A DNA stretch of 64,000 nt. Source: Melastoma dodecandrum. Lineage: Eukaryota; Streptophyta; Magnoliopsida; Myrtales; Melastomataceae. This document shows, one piece after another, positions 47,225 to 58,610 of the stretch. The notes below the pieces were generated by a model. That model ran no database searches and was not told the origin of the DNA. It saw nothing but the letters and a program-made list of their open reading frames with translations. Numbering within the stretch: the first letter of the stretch is position 1; every line of letters begins with the position of its first letter. The position numbers were made by a program, and so were the translations under genes. The stretch covers positions 2,852,001-2,916,000 of the forward strand of contig JARUPY010000252.1 of the NCBI GenBank assembly GCA_029817715.1, in the 5' to 3' direction.

Positions 47225-48211
47225 TTACATAAGGAGTTCTTCATGAACAGCATTGTTCATGTGGGCTGGGATCTCTGATGATGTTGGAGGCATCGAACCA
47301 TCTGCAAACAAGATCATTGACGGTGCCGCACCCTTTTCCGGTCCCATGTGGTGACCATCGGCATCGATGCCAGAAGATACGCTGGCCAACTTGTGATGAA
47401 AACTGAGACCTGGAAATGGGATGCCCCAGAATGGCATGGGAAAGTGGGACATTCCACAGCTCCAACAACCATTAGAAGGATATCCGGTTCTGCTTCCTGG
47501 AAAATAACCACCGCCAGGGCTGCCGCCACCGCCACCACCTCCCCCTCCACTAGGAAAACCTCCATTCCAAACCCCTTGTCCTCCACCACCTCCAGAGCCA
47601 CTGCCACCATGTCCTCCGCCTCCTCCAGAGCCACTGCCACCGGGCACCCAACCAGGACCATAATACCCTGGTCCAACGCCCTGTCCAAAACCTTCTCCCA
47701 TTCCCTGTCCGCTGCCACCTGAACCGCGACCTTCGCCCCATCCATACCCTTCCCCGCTGCCGGAGCCTGATCCAGAACCTTCTCCCCACCCATACCCTTC
47801 CCCGCTGCTGGAGCCTGATCCAGAACCTTCTCCCCACCCATACCCTTCCCCGCTGCCAGAACCTCCCCAAAAACCTTCGTCCCATCCATATCCTTCTCTA
47901 CTGACGGGAACTGAACCATAGCCTTGCCCACTCCCATATCCTTCATCAACAGCAGTTTCAGGATCAGACATACCATCCTCCATTCTGTTTCCAATCCCCA
48001 AACCAGCAACATCAGCGGTATGAATTCCAGCTGCAGCAGCAGTGCCATGATCAGAGACAACTCCTCCCATTCTCCACATCGTGTCCTTCCCAGTCATCTG
48101 CTTGTCATGTATGTTGCTAGCAGGGCCGTCCCGGAGAACCATACGAGCAAAGCTCAAAGTGGTGCATAGCAGAAGCAACACACCAAAGAGAAAAGCAGTT
48201 CTTGCTGCCAT
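47225..48211 (-). CDS. Secreted glycine-rich protein
   Basis: Single-exon gene, 328 residues. Residues 1-22 are a signal peptide (MAARTAFLFGVLLLLCTTLSFA). The middle has four imperfect 16-residue repeats from about residue 106 (EGYGWGEGSGSGSSSG type; 48-nt DNA repeat at about 47710-47896), then poly-Gly stretches. A Cys pair (CWSCG) and an HMGPEKG to ELLM tail follow without repeats. Such proteins are usually wall structural or wall-associated; the C-terminal part suggests a specific plant GRP subgroup that I cannot name. The repeat DNA stays open in several frames, so overlapping frames here are shadows. Repeat number could vary between alleles. Confidence 0.8.
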   Translation of the reverse strand: MAARTAFLFGVLLLLCTTLSFARMVLRDGPASNIHDKQMTGKDTMWRMGGVVSDHGTAAAAGIHTADVAGLGIGNRMEDGMSDPETAVDEGYGSGQGYGSVPVSREGYGWDEGFWGGSGSGEGYGWGEGSGSGSSSGEGYGWGEGSGSGSGSGEGYGWGEGRGSGGSGQGMGEGFGQGVGPGYYGPGWVPGGSGSGGGGGHGGSGSGGGGGQGVWNGGFPSGGGGGGGGGSPGGGYFPGSRTGYPSNGCWSCGMSHFPMPFWGIPFPGLSFHHKLASVSSGIDADGHHMGPEKGAAPSMILFADGSMPPTSSEIPAHMNNAVHEELLM

Positions 48212-48677
48212 TTCAGAGATAATCGACCTTGTTTTGGGTAGTAGAACCCGAAAGCAGACAGCACTTATTGATTAGCTTGCCAGAGTGTTCTCGCAATCAA
48301 ACACACCAACACCAACCCAACAGATATTTGGGTCATGCGTGCCGCATGAACATCAGACAACTCCCCATTCTGCATGAAATAGGCTACAGCTTTACGTAGA
48401 GAATACTCCTCACGAGAAGGTGCCCAACTTCTTAGTAAATTCGCAAGCATTGCGCTTGCAAGGTCATGTCACTGCTCATTCCATAAAATGTGTACTACAA
48501 GCAGACAACAACGAAGCAAACAAACAAATGATTCGCTAATTCCCGCAAAAAAAAAAAACTAAGAATAGCAAGTAAATCTCTCTACTTGACTGCCATAGCA
48601 AGTCCTACAAAAACATATCCTTCTCTAATCCTACAACAATTGCCAAAAAAAAAAGTCTCCATACACAAACAAACGGA
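48212..48677. other. GRP promoter and spacer
   Basis: Holds the glycine-rich gene's leader and promoter and the 3' flank of the small frame to the right. A minus-strand frame at 48265-48450 encodes a hydrophobic C-terminus, but I cannot support it as a gene. Confidence 0.4.
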
Positions 48678-49073
48678 TCAAACATCCCCTCCTCCACTAG
48701 CGGATTCGGCATCCTTCAACGCCTCGGTCAACATCTTCTCCCTGCTCTGCAGCTGCCTTTCCTGAGCAACCATGTACAACCCTGAAACCACATCCAACAA
48801 CATTGGCTCAACTACAGATTCCCAATCCGGAAGACTCCACAATCAGCGGCAACCCAAATAAACAAGTACCGAGTGCACTGCCGATGGCGCACCATCATCG
48901 ACCATTTGTCGCCGATCCTTCCCCTGCCGGGTCATCCCCTCCTTCCACCTCCCTCTATATCTTCGGCTCAACCATTGGAACAGAGGAAAAGGGGGATTAC
49001 GACCCGGTTCGACTCGGGTCGGGGGTCGATTTCGAGGATGGGCCCATAAAAAGGTAAGCCCAGGCCCATACAT
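48678..49073 (-). other. Small unassigned minus-strand frame interrupted by one TGA
   Basis: The segment 48678-48842 is open for 54 codons and reads plausibly as protein: LPDWESVVEPMLLDVV, then LYMVAQERQLQSREKMLTEA and a GGGDV end. It is charged and partly helical. Directly upstream in the same frame is TGA (48843-48845), then another open stretch containing MVDDGAPSAVHSVLVYLG. Explanations are a short intron (for example donor after GATG near MVDD, acceptor TTTCAG before GLYMVAQ, which restores frame), a recent nonsense mutation, or chance. GGCCCA motifs at about 49036-49070 fit a promoter for it. Family not recognised. Confidence 0.35.
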
Positions 49074-49661
49074 TTACTGTGACCGTGACGTATGCTTATA
49101 CTTATATTATCTTTCTATTGTTTGGGGGGGGGGGGGGGGTTGGTCCATCACATTTTTGAAAGATTCCTGGCATCCCAATGTCATTATCATAATCAAATGG
49201 TTTCTTCTCGTTTTGATAGGTATAGGTTGAACCATTGCTCTACCACGTATTATTTATTAATTAATATTGTTATTTGTTGGATTAGGCTGTCCTTCGGGGT
49301 TTCCGACCATTGGTTTTAGGACCGCCCACGTTACTTGCATATGCGGATGATGTGGTCGTATAAATGCAATAACTAATAACCCCCCCCCCCCCTTTTGTTA
49401 AAGATGTAATAAAGAGAGGCTTTCCTTCCTACAAGTGGCGGGTTTAAAATTTGATCACAAAAGACTTCTCAAATATTCCATAGAGGAAGTTCCCTTTATA
49501 ACCCCCTCCGCTTTCCTCTAACGATCGTTAATTTTGGATATCAAGGGGGGGGATTCCGATAGACCCATCGATTTGGATCGTAGCCGAATTTCAGCTTCTC
49601 CTACTTTCCCCCAAAACCAAACCCTAACCACCGAAAACCGGAAACATCTCTGTCTCTCCTC
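49074..49661. other. Promoter region of the CRF gene
   Basis: No gene. It contains G and C runs (49124-49139 and 49380-49392) and an AT-rich stretch leading to the CRF leader. Confidence 0.5.
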
Positions 49662-50393
49662 ATGGCTGCAACCACCGCGAAGACCAACGTCGTCGTCGTC
49701 GCCGCCCTATCTGACCCCGCCCTCGTCGATTCCACCGACGACAACTCCTCCTCCTCCTACGCCACAACCCTTACCACCGACTCTTCCCCCAACGCCCGCA
49801 AGAAGATACGTGTTGTGCGAATCTCTGTCACAGACAGCGACGCCACGGACTCTTCCTCCGATGATGAGGAGGAAGGGGAGGATCGGGGACTCAGGCGGAG
49901 GAAGATCAAGAAGTACGTCAGCGAGATCAGGCTCGAGAAGAAGGGTGGCCAGGATGGGGCAGGCGCCGCTGCCGGAGGAGGGGATTTCGGCAGCGGCAAG
50001 GCAAAGAGGAAGTATAGAGGGGTTCGTCAGAGGCCCTGGGGTCGGTGGGTTGCTGAGATTAGGGATGGGAGGGTTAGGCAGTGGCTTGGGACTTACGACA
50101 CTGCAGAGGAGGCTGCTGCTGTCTATGACATGGCTGCTAAGAGGCTGAGGGGTCCCCGTGCTCCGACCAACTTCGAGGGGAAGACGGGGGAGGATATTGG
50201 CAACAACATCATGGATATCGGCCACGGGGGCAACGACGACAATATTGGCAGTGGTGATGACGACAACTGTGGCAACATTGGTGGAAGCGGCAACGAGAAG
50301 ATTGACAGTGGCACTAACAACAACAAATGTGGGATGGAGGAATCTCTTCTCCCCTTCAAGAAGAACAAACTGTACAGGATCTGTTGTGCTTAG
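49662..50393 (+). CDS. Cytokinin response factor-type AP2/ERF transcription factor
   Basis: Single-exon, 243-residue nuclear factor. The N-terminal CRF domain is visible as [21 protein letters not shown], and [16 protein letters not shown] follows. A single AP2 domain is at about residues 107-164: [39 protein letters not shown], then [14 protein letters not shown]. Relatives bind GCC-box-like DNA, and many are induced by cytokinin through two-component signalling. Two differences from the usual wording are [10 protein letters not shown] for WGKWAAEIRD and RVRQW for RVRLW. The acidic/Gly-Asn/Asp-rich C-terminus ends in a basic [11 protein letters not shown]. The start ATG at 49662 follows a pyrimidine-rich leader. 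Which CRF it is cannot be settled. Confidence 0.9.
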   Translation: MAATTAKTNVVVVAALSDPALVDSTDDNSSSSYATTLTTDSSPNARKKIRVVRISVTDSDATDSSSDDEEEGEDRGLRRRKIKKYVSEIRLEKKGGQDGAGAAAGGGDFGSGKAKRKYRGVRQRPWGRWVAEIRDGRVRQWLGTYDTAEEAAAVYDMAAKRLRGPRAPTNFEGKTGEDIGNNIMDIGHGGNDDNIGSGDDDNCGNIGGSGNEKIDSGTNNNKCGMEESLLPFKKNKLYRICCA

Positions 50394-51933
50394 ATCAGTA
50401 GGACTGGCTGAGGGGGATGGGTTGTAATTAGATGATGGTGATCCACGCTGATGACCTTTTGGGGCCATAATGTAAATGGGAATGGTCTGGGTGTTTCGCA
50501 GGCTTATGCTTTTGTTTGGGTCTGTTCTGTGAATATTTTGTGGGGGGGTTTCACGTTGTACATGGGCGATCGGTCCCTTTTTAGTTTGATTAATCAACCC
50601 ATGGGAGTTCATCTTCGTGATGGATTTATTTCGGGAATATACAAGTACTTGATTTCCACTGGATATCACTGCTTCCTCAATTGTTTCTCACATACTCCAG
50701 TGTCGTGTTGTTATGGGTGTAACAGGCTTCTCATTTGCAAGCTCGCAACAAATGGCTGCTTTCACTGGAGTTGTGGCTTTTGCTTTGGGCTGGTTTTTGA
50801 TTCGTTCTTTACAGAGTTAACTGTTTCCATCTATCTTGTATCCCTGCAATCCAGGCCGTGGATGGAGATGGAGGAGCTGCCATTCCATATTGGTCATCGC
50901 TACTCATCAACCTTGCATGTGCTGTCAACAGTGCTGCAAGAGGAAGGATGAAGGCTGAAGGGTAACTTGTTGGGAGGTAACCTGTCCAATGTTTTGTTCA
51001 GCCGGTATGATGCTGTTTCTATCCGCTCGTGATCTGATGCCTGTTGGCAGCCGGAGTTCATCCTCCGGGTGGTTGAAATAAAGCCGGCATTTGCACGAGA
51101 GGGGAAAAATAGGAAATAATTAGTACATTCCATTTCAGAAGAGGCAAAGACAAGGTGGTCTTCTGTCTCTTGTTGGACTGTTGCCAATTGCCATATATGC
51201 TGAATAATTAATTCATGTTTCCTCGTTTAAACTGACAAACCCAACTTTATCCCGTCCTTAACTGTTTACAGCTTTTTGGGCAGAAAGTGATGTTTTTTTT
51301 TTTCTTTCCCTCTTGGCGTTTTTGCCTCCCGGACTCTGACAACCTGGTATCAAGACGGAATACATCCTGGACATTTGCACGTGTGTTGTTGCCAACCTTA
51401 ACATTCAAAAAATGGCAGGTCAATACCATGCCAGGAATTCTCGTTTTCTCGGTTAGCAACGTGCTAAAGGAGGGGATTTTGAAATATAGGGGGCAACTGT
51501 GGAGGAACGCAAATTGAGGAAGTGAGCTGTCTCCCTCCCCACAAGGATCCCGGGATTAGTTTATTGAGATCATTGAAAGATCCTCGGACTTCATTTACTT
51601 CTGCAAGCTGGATAGCATGTTGTCATGGTTTACTTTTTATTTCACATGATTAGTGGTGATAAGGAGTATTAATTTAATATTCAAAACATTCAACCACCTC
51701 TTTTTCACATCCCAACGGCGTGTTTCCTGCAGTCCCAACAACTCGGATATCGTTTATTATCAGCTACGTAGGTAGATCCATCCAACCGTGCAGGAAATAT
51801 CATCCTTTCCTGTTCGTTCCAAAAGCAAACAACCTCTCCGTCCCAACATTGGAAGGCATAATGAGAAGATGTAAAAAGGGCGTATTGGGTGGTGGGTCGT
51901 TTAATGATACAACCACTGGCTCCACCCACCGAG
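50394..51933. other. Convergent 3' flanks of CRF and RS-rich protein genes
   Basis: No gene recognised. The first several hundred bases are probably CRF 3' UTR. A 166-codon plus-strand frame at 50451-50951 has a Cys-rich hydrophobic translation without family features, and I do not call it. Confidence 0.5.
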
Positions 51934-54604
51934 TTACATTGCGATGTTTGGATCCAACCTTCTCTGGATGGCAGCTGCAGCCTGAAGAAATATGTGGTCG
52001 AGAAGGTTCAACTGGATGAGAAAGCAAACAAACCAAAAAAACTCATTAGAATCAAAATGAAACCAAGACAGAGACCTCAAAGTTGCCAAGCTTATATTGG
52101 TAAGCCATCTCCTCCCTCAATCGAGCTTGATCTTTCATGGCTTGTGCCTGGTTATCAAATACCAAGATTTTTAATTGGGAAACAACAAGAATCCAATGCC
52201 GCTAGTGGTGAAATTCTTTTATGTTAACTAACCATTCCGTCTTGCATGGATCGTTTCAATGCTTCGACCTCCTCTTCCTTCTGCTTTTCACGGGCCAGCA
52301 GCATTTCTTGTCTGCAACAAAATTCGGCCTTATTAGCAACAACACACATATATGTGAAGCAATTTCTGATCTTAAGAGTTTCTTCCATCACATTTTGCTA
52401 AGGATGCCATAAGATATATCGGCCCAAAATATGAGTGTAAGCAATCACTCAGCACCTTCTCAAACACTAAAGCGACAAAGATCCCATGAATCCAAGCAGA
52501 TATTTTCACCCTACTAGAAATTCAGTCATTCAAATGCGAGTTCCAGAAAAATAAGTTCTGCAAATACGCATACCGCCGCTGTTCTTCATCATTGAAAATT
52601 GTACGTTCTTTTGCTACAACCTTCTTCATTCCTTTTTTCAGCTCTTTTTCCATCTGACGTCTATGGTATGCATCAAGGTTGTAATACCTGGATGCCAGCA
52701 AAATCTAATCAGATCTACAAAACCCACATGATATTTTAAAAATTGAGCCAATGTTATTTCTGCAAAACGATCAAATAAATTGAATCTCTGCAGAAAGTGA
52801 TGAACGTGGATTCATCTGATTCCATCCTTTTCCATATTTTCATCTTCCTTCATTATTTTTCCTTCTCATTCAGACATTATTATCCATCTAAAGACTTCCA
52901 TTCATCTACGACTAAGCTTATCTAGCTACACAATTACTGGGAACATAAAAAGAACTGACGAAGCTGTGTCGCTGTAACTGACTAAATATAAGGCAATATT
53001 TAGCAATTAGGTCTGCTTCCCTCACTACAACCTGTCAATCAGCCTCCTATATTCTATCTACTTGTCTATGGAAACATTTGAGCATGCCAAAGATGCAACC
53101 AAAAAAAACAAAAAAAAAAGGTTGCAAAGGAAAAGACCCAGCCAACTCACTTTTTAGAAGGAAATGTAGCTGTATTATGGTCTTCCATAAACCTGCAGGG
53201 CGAGTTCCATTTCATTTGTAATTACTCCATATAATTCAACGTATAGAAGACAGCTTTCACAGTAAAAATGACAAGAAACCCACTCTTTAAACATTTGTTT
53301 CTCCTCCCAGTTGGCCAAACCTTCCAGATTCACCTGAAAAAGAAGTAGAAGACTTTTTCAAATAATCATATTTCGAGGTTATACACTATCTCAAAATTAA
53401 CATCCCCTCCCAACAATGCTGCACCAGATGAGAGAGGCCAGATAGGTGAACGTACAAGAAAATATTAAAAAGTGACAACTTGTGCTCATGGAACTAGATG
53501 GTGTCACATTACACATGATGACTTCTCTCAATCGAGGGAAGAACACAATAATTTGTCAATAATCTTAGTGGAGATGTGTATGAGGCAGAGCAGGCTATCT
53601 AACGTGGGATGAAGATGAACAAGTTAAAAACTAGCTTCAGATAAAATTCCAGATGGTTTACACTAACAGAAAGGATTGAAAAAAAACCTGCTTCACTTCT
53701 GCCAACCAGGCAGTGAATTCTGGACGTTTGTTCCTGCAGTAAATCAACAAATCTGTGAGTTGTATTCAAGGTACACATTATGCAACAGGTTCTACCACGC
53801 ACTATTAAACAAAAGTCTCCAAAAAAACTATCCACCCATAGCTTGGCAGCTTGCTGCAATAACTTCAAGCATCATCTATTTATTCTACAGGAAAACACCG
53901 ACCTTATGGCTATTCTGCTCCCCACATACAGACCTAACATCAGTAAAACGATCCGGTACAGACCACAAGGCAAGCTGGAATTCAAAGGACTCATACCACA
54001 TATCGGTCTCTCTAATAATCCCATACTTCCCCCACGAATTCGTAACAGCACCTGTCTTCCCTTGTGCGGCCTTCTCCTTATCCTTCTTCTTCTTCTTATT
54101 CTTCTTATCCTTGTCCTTACTCTTGCTCTTCTTCCTATCACCATCCTCATCGTCATCCTCTTCCCTCTTCCTCCTCTTCCGCTCCTTCTCCCGCTTCCTC
54201 CTCCTGTCCTCTTCCCTCCTCCTCCTCTCCCTCTTCTTCCTCCGCCGCCTCCTCCTCTCCTCCTCACTATCACTTTCCGGATACTCCGATTCTGCCTCGG
54301 ACGAGCCCTCGGTACTGGAATACTCCGATAACGAATCGCTCTCGCTTGTACCCCTCCGCGACCTCGACCTCGATTTCTTCCTTAACTTGTCGCCCCTCCT
54401 GCTCCTCCTCTCATCATCCTCCTCGCGGCCTCCCGGAGATTCGCTTCTGCTTCTTTCCCGCCTTCGGCTGGACTTGGCGTCTCGACTACCGGCACCTGAA
54501 CCCCCCCGCGCTCTGGATCCAGAATCGGGGCTTCGGTCCGACTTTCGCGCCGACTTCCCATCTTCGGAACGCTCGGATTCGTCCGAAGGGGACGGGCTAC
54601 CCAT
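51934..54604 (-). CDS. Arg/Ser-rich nuclear protein with conserved C-terminal domain
   Basis: Eight exons (53997-54604, 53688-53733, 53284-53333, 53151-53192, 52574-52687, 52233-52311, 52076-52147, 51934-51981) join in frame with GT-AG introns to 352 residues. The N-terminal 175 residues are low-complexity RS/RE/KK repeats typical of splicing-associated nuclear proteins. The C-terminal half is conserved: WGKYGIIRETDMW, then KRPEFTAWLAEVKQVN, NWEEKQMFKEFMEDHNTATF, YYNLDAYHRRQMEKELKK, EEEVEALKRSMQDGM, and EEMAYQYKLGNFEAAAAIQR with final RLDPNIAM. It resembles plant nuclear proteins of unknown role; the EFTAWL..EVK text recalls the style cell-cycle inhibitor/RS-associated type, but this is not certain. 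No RRM or enzyme motif. Long plus-strand frames over exon 1 are shadows. Confidence 0.88.
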
Positions 54605-55428
54605 CTCTGCTGTGGAAATTAGGGTCTGGTTCAATTTGGAGAGGGGGGGAGGAGGGAGAGGGAGCCGAATGTGTACTGGGCTTGGGCTTGGATAACTGCT
54701 ACGGTTGATGAAGCCCATTTTAAGAGGCCCATTTCACAAGCGATCCTAATCTCAAGCCTTTGGGCTCGTGAAGAATATGACCAGGGAAGGGAGAATAATT
54801 GCAATTTGGCTCGTGATTTTTCCCAGCGTGTCGTTTAGTCCTTAAACTTTTCGTGTTCGGTTGGCTATAGAGGGCTCACCTTCGTATGAAGCTCCAAACT
54901 TGCTATATTGATCAGGACAAGATGGTGTTCGTTGGAACAACCCGCAGACCGTGGATGTTAGCCCGGGTTTGAGTGCCGTCGGACTCTATGATGGGTTCTA
55001 AACTTCGGATTGACCCACTTAATTCCCTAAATTGTGCACAAATGAGTCATTCGATCAATAAGAGCAATATAAATTACAGTTGAGACGCAGTAACCTTGCT
55101 GTTTTGTACTCACAGAAGTCATTAGTGGTACCAGATTGCATACAAGAGCCCGATCAATACTGAACAGATTGAGAAGCGTATGGCAAGAGTCATATGCGAC
55201 ACGGAGGCAAGTAACTGAAAAAATTATTGCAAAATTATCACTAGACGAATAATGATGCATAACCAGAAGAGGGCAGAGCCTCGTCATCATCGACTTAAAC
55301 TGTACACATTGCAGAAGTCTTGCGTGTTTTTAACTTATCAGTCTCACGACATGATAAAAAGATCGGCCAAATTACAAAAATCTTATACCTGGCGTGGTGG
55401 GGGGCATCTCCGGCTGTGTTTCTGCTTT
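54605..55428. other. Spacer between RS-rich and thioredoxin m genes
   Basis: The left part is the promoter of the RS-rich gene (GGGCTTGGGC and AGGCCCAT motifs at 54675-54735). The right part is the thioredoxin 3' UTR. No other gene is seen. Confidence 0.55.
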
Positions 55429-56310
55429 TTACAAGAATTTCTCGATGCTGTTGGTCAAGGTGGACTTGGGAACTGCCCCAATCACTGCATCTTTCTTCTC
55501 TCCACTTTTGAAGATGATCACCGTCGGGATGCTGCGGATGCCATACTGTGTTGCAATAGAGGGGCTTTCATCCGTGTTGACCTTGTAGCATTTGAGCTTC
55601 CCTGCATACTCCTTCGCTAGCTCGTCAATCACGGGGGTGATCATCCGGCACGGACCGCACCATGGAGCCCAGAACTCGACCAGCACAGGTAACTCGGCAT
55701 CCAGGACCAGGGACTGCCACGTCGCATCTGTTACCGCCGCAACTGCAGAACATAGATAGGTTAAAGATCTGGCAATTTACATTGGACACTTTCCCTCTGT
55801 AACAGCCAAGGCCTTTGCGCATTTTATCCGGAAAGCAGCCTTTTGTAAAGTCCTCTGTCTGAATCAAGAACACCGAATAGCACACAGCACAGCCATAGCA
55901 TAATCTCAACAATAAAACCAGGAGCGGAGCCAAAACCGTTCTTCCAATACGAGAATCGAAATGGAAGCGCCCGAATTCGCTGCCTATTTCGAGAAGCCAA
56001 TCGACCAGAACGGAACGGACCGGAACACGACAGACAGACGTACAGAATCTAAATCCAGGCTCGGTAAAGGCAGAGAACCTTCTACAGCCGTATCTTGAGC
56101 CTCGCACACGACACTATAGCCGCGCCGGGGGACAGAACCGCCATATGGGTCCCGAGTGAAGGCCCTAAGCGAGCTGGCAAAGGAAGGGGAAGAGCGTAGC
56201 CTGAGGCCCCGGGCCAAAGGTAGCCGTACGACGGTGTCCGCTCGGCTGGGAATCGGGGAAACAGAGGAGTGGGAGCGGGGGATAGCGATGGAGTCGACGA
56301 TGGTAGCCAT
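55429..56310 (-). CDS. Chloroplast thioredoxin m
   Basis: Two exons (56079-56310 and 55429-55742; intron about 0.34 kb) give 181 residues. The first 70 or so residues are a Ser/Arg-rich chloroplast transit peptide ([19 protein letters not shown] to about [12 protein letters not shown]). The mature domain has the full redox site, WCGPC at 105-109 (Cys106 and Cys109), then [37 protein letters not shown] and [16 protein letters not shown]. Thioredoxins m take electrons from ferredoxin-thioredoxin reductase and reduce Calvin-cycle, malate-valve and photosystem-assembly targets. The start MATIV was chosen because it begins a proper transit peptide. It is divergent from the dynein light chain gene across about 530 bp. 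Confidence 0.94.
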
Positions 56311-56841
56311 GGGAAGCACCAGCAGCAGCAGGGGGTGAGCGAGGGAGTTGTTGAAGATATGCCTGTGTTTTGGATGGCTGGCGTTGGTTTGTGATAGGCC
56401 TGTTCGTTTTGCCTCCATCGGGGGGTGGATGATGGATGACGACGACGATGAATTGACAGTAATGGGCTTGGGCCGGATAATTAGTAAATAATTGATGGCC
56501 CATAATGGCCCGACTCAATGGGCTGCCCACCACACCCTCATGCCCCTGCAAATCTCGGTCTTGGGCCCATGATTCCCTCGTGCTCAAGCCCACGATGATA
56601 AAAATAGCTGAAGGCAGCAAGTAATCCGCAGTGACCCCTCCTCCCCTGGCCTCAACTAACGTGACAAATGACCAATTCTACCTTCCTTCCCTTTGCGCCA
56701 GATAAAAACATTTCCTAGTCAAAGTTCAAATTCCTCAACCACTCCTCTTCCTCTTCCTCTTCCTCTTCTTTCCCTCTCTTCTGTCCCCTTCTCTCGAACA
56801 AGACAGGGGCAGGGGAGTATCACACGGAAAGGCTACCTCCA
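56311..56841. promoter_or_regulatory. Shared bidirectional promoter, thioredoxin m / dynein light chain
   Basis: 531 bp separate two divergent start codons. The interval contains a cluster of site II-like TGGGCC/GGCCCA motifs: GGGCTTGGGCC near 56463, GGCCCATAATGGCCC near 56498, ATGGGCTGCC near 56518, and TTGGGCCCAT near 56563. Such motifs are bound by TCP factors in promoters of housekeeping and organelle-protein genes. A TTCCTC repeat near 56745-56775 lies in the dynein leader. Confidence 0.55.
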
Positions 56842-57368
56842 ATGGAAGCTCCATACCACGATACCAAACACGACTTGGCTGAGATGAAGAGGTGCCCGAG
56901 TCAGGAATTGAGGTTGGCTGCCGCTGCTATCCGCTTCGACGTCAGGCTGAGGTCCTCCGATATGCCTGTCCACATGCAAGAGCACGCTCTCCGCTGCACC
57001 AGATCATTCGTCAACTCATCTCCCGAGCGACGCCCCAACAACACCCTCCTAGCTCGCTCCCTCAAGAAGGTAAAGCCAGACCCCCTCCTCATCGTTACCG
57101 TTTCCCTTCCCTATCCCGTGATCATCCCGTAGCCGTATCGAAATCCCATTTGTTTGTTTGTTTTTTTTTCCATTTCCTTCCTATTTTGGTGGCATAGGAG
57201 TTTGACTCGCTGTATGGACCGGCCTGGCACTGCGTCGTCGGGACGAGCTTCGGTTCATTCATAACTCACTCGCCGGGGGGATTCATTTACTTCTCGGCCG
57301 ACTCCCTGTCCGTTCTCCTTTTCAAGACAGAGGTTCATCTTGTGATAGAACCCGACAGCCTGAAGTGA
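56842..57368 (+). CDS. Dynein light chain (LC8/DLC1-like)
   Basis: Two exons (56842-57069 and 57198-57368) give 132 residues. The LC8 fold is seen from [20 protein letters not shown] through [20 protein letters not shown] and, after the splice, [41 protein letters not shown] and [12 protein letters not shown]. Plants lack dynein heavy chains; LC8-like proteins act as dimerisation hubs for other partners, nuclear pore-associated in some cases. The N-terminal extension before the LC8 core is about 14 residues, and the C-terminus is slightly longer than animal LC8. Splice GT-AG, phase 0. Confidence 0.93.
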
Positions 57369-58334
57369 ACCTGGGACAGGTCCAAACCAAGGTTGGATAT
57401 CATCAGTAGGCAGAAGCTCTCCACCCAACAAATACCAACGGGATGGAGGAGAGGGAGAGTATACAAAAGAAAGAAAAGAAAAATCTGGGGAGATGGCCAC
57501 GACCATATGATTAGTTGATGGCTTTGTTCATGTTTGGATTCCAAAGAGAGGGACTGTCAGAGTTATCCCATCATTACTTTCTCTGCTCCTCCTCCTCCTA
57601 TCCAATCCACTTAGACTGCGAGACCAAAACATCTTCCAAAGACTTATTTGGCGGAAACTGTCGTTAAACCTTTTATCAAAGCAACAAGTGACGAAGGAGA
57701 CGATTGACTTCCCCAGTTTGATGCGTTTACGTTACTTCTTGTCCTGTTCCTTCGTCTGCATGGTCCCTTGGACTCAATTCCTTCTGGGTCTCAGTTCCCA
57801 GCTCGTTTTGATACATTAGGCCTGACTATAACAACAACCCTCCCACCATCCCATCCCACCCACCCCAGTATAGTAATTGACCAATGCCAGTTTTCGAGAT
57901 AATCCCAAGCCAAGGCACAGCTTAACTGCAAAGGAATCTCGGGTAGTCAAAGGAATGTGGAGGTGACCAAACTTATGGAGAATGGAGATCCCCATGAATG
58001 TCGTCAGTCTCATGTTTGTCCCTATCGAATAACACGTGCCACTTGTCCTAATTGGTTATAAGGGCCAAACAGAGAGAGTCAAAGACTCCTCATAACCAAT
58101 CCCAATGTTGTCACCTCCCTCTCCCCCAAGGTTCTTTTACACCGAGAAACAACCCAATTCAGAGTAGTAGTAGTAGTAGCACTAGAAGAAGAAATCAAGT
58201 AATCAACCAGGCACAAACTCTTTGTATGACATTATTAGACCCGAAACCACCGAGTCCAAAGTTCCAATCCTGTCTTATTTTTTAACCGGAGAATGGTCAA
58301 TATTCTGGGAGAAATTAAGGCGCTTTGGCGGTAC
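57369..58334. other. Convergent 3' flanks of dynein light chain and COX17 genes
   Basis: No further gene. It contains the 3' UTRs and an (AGT) microsatellite near 58165-58180. Confidence 0.55.
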
Positions 58335-58610
58335 TCACACGTTAAAGCCCTCCGCACGGAGGCACTGCCGATGAGCATTGATCCACTTTGCACAAGCGTC
58401 TTCGCCATGCTGAACAATGCATTCATCTCTCAGTTTCTTAGTACCCGGGCAAGCACAGCATATCTTCTTCTTAGGTTTCGACTCCGTCCCAGTCCCAGTC
58501 CCAGCTGAAGTTAGATTTTCTTGCACTTGCTTCTGGTGCGGTCCAGAAAAAGCCAGTGCCGAGGACCCATTCTCCAAAGGAAGTCCCCCCATGCCGACCG
58601 AACCTTTCAT
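58335..58610 (-). CDS. COX17: COX17 copper chaperone
   Basis: Single coding exon, 91 residues. The C-terminal COX17 domain has the copper-binding CCAC and a twin CX9C pattern (CPGTKKLRDEC and CAKWINAHRQC), ending RAEGFNV as in plant COX17. It carries copper in the mitochondrial intermembrane space to SCO1/COX11 for cytochrome c oxidase assembly and is imported by the MIA40 disulfide relay. The N-terminal 47 residues are Gly/Ser-rich linker, longer than in Arabidopsis. The upstream region 58611-59150 is pyrimidine-rich on the minus strand and may carry a leader exon and intron. It is convergent with the dynein light chain gene. Confidence 0.95.
   Translation of the reverse strand: MKGSVGMGGLPLENGSSALAFSGPHQKQVQENLTSAGTGTGTESKPKKKICCACPGTKKLRDECIVQHGEDACAKWINAHRQCLRAEGFNV

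Noticed and set aside
47314..48060. 248-codon second minus-strand frame inside the glycine-rich gene
   Set aside because: Glycine-codon repeats lack stops in other frames; it has no signal peptide or independent features.
49707..50669. 320-codon minus-strand frame over the CRF gene
   Set aside because: Shadow of the AP2/CRF coding region; translation is low-complexity Val/Ser/Pro.
50451..50951. 166-codon plus-strand frame downstream of the CRF stop
   Set aside because: Probably 3' UTR; Cys- and Phe-rich translation without family similarity.
53676..54708. Long plus-strand frames of 339, 183 and 214 codons over the RS-rich gene
   Set aside because: They are antisense shadows of purine-rich RS/KK codons; translation is Leu/Ser/Pro low complexity with no family features, while the minus strand gives an eight-exon conserved protein.
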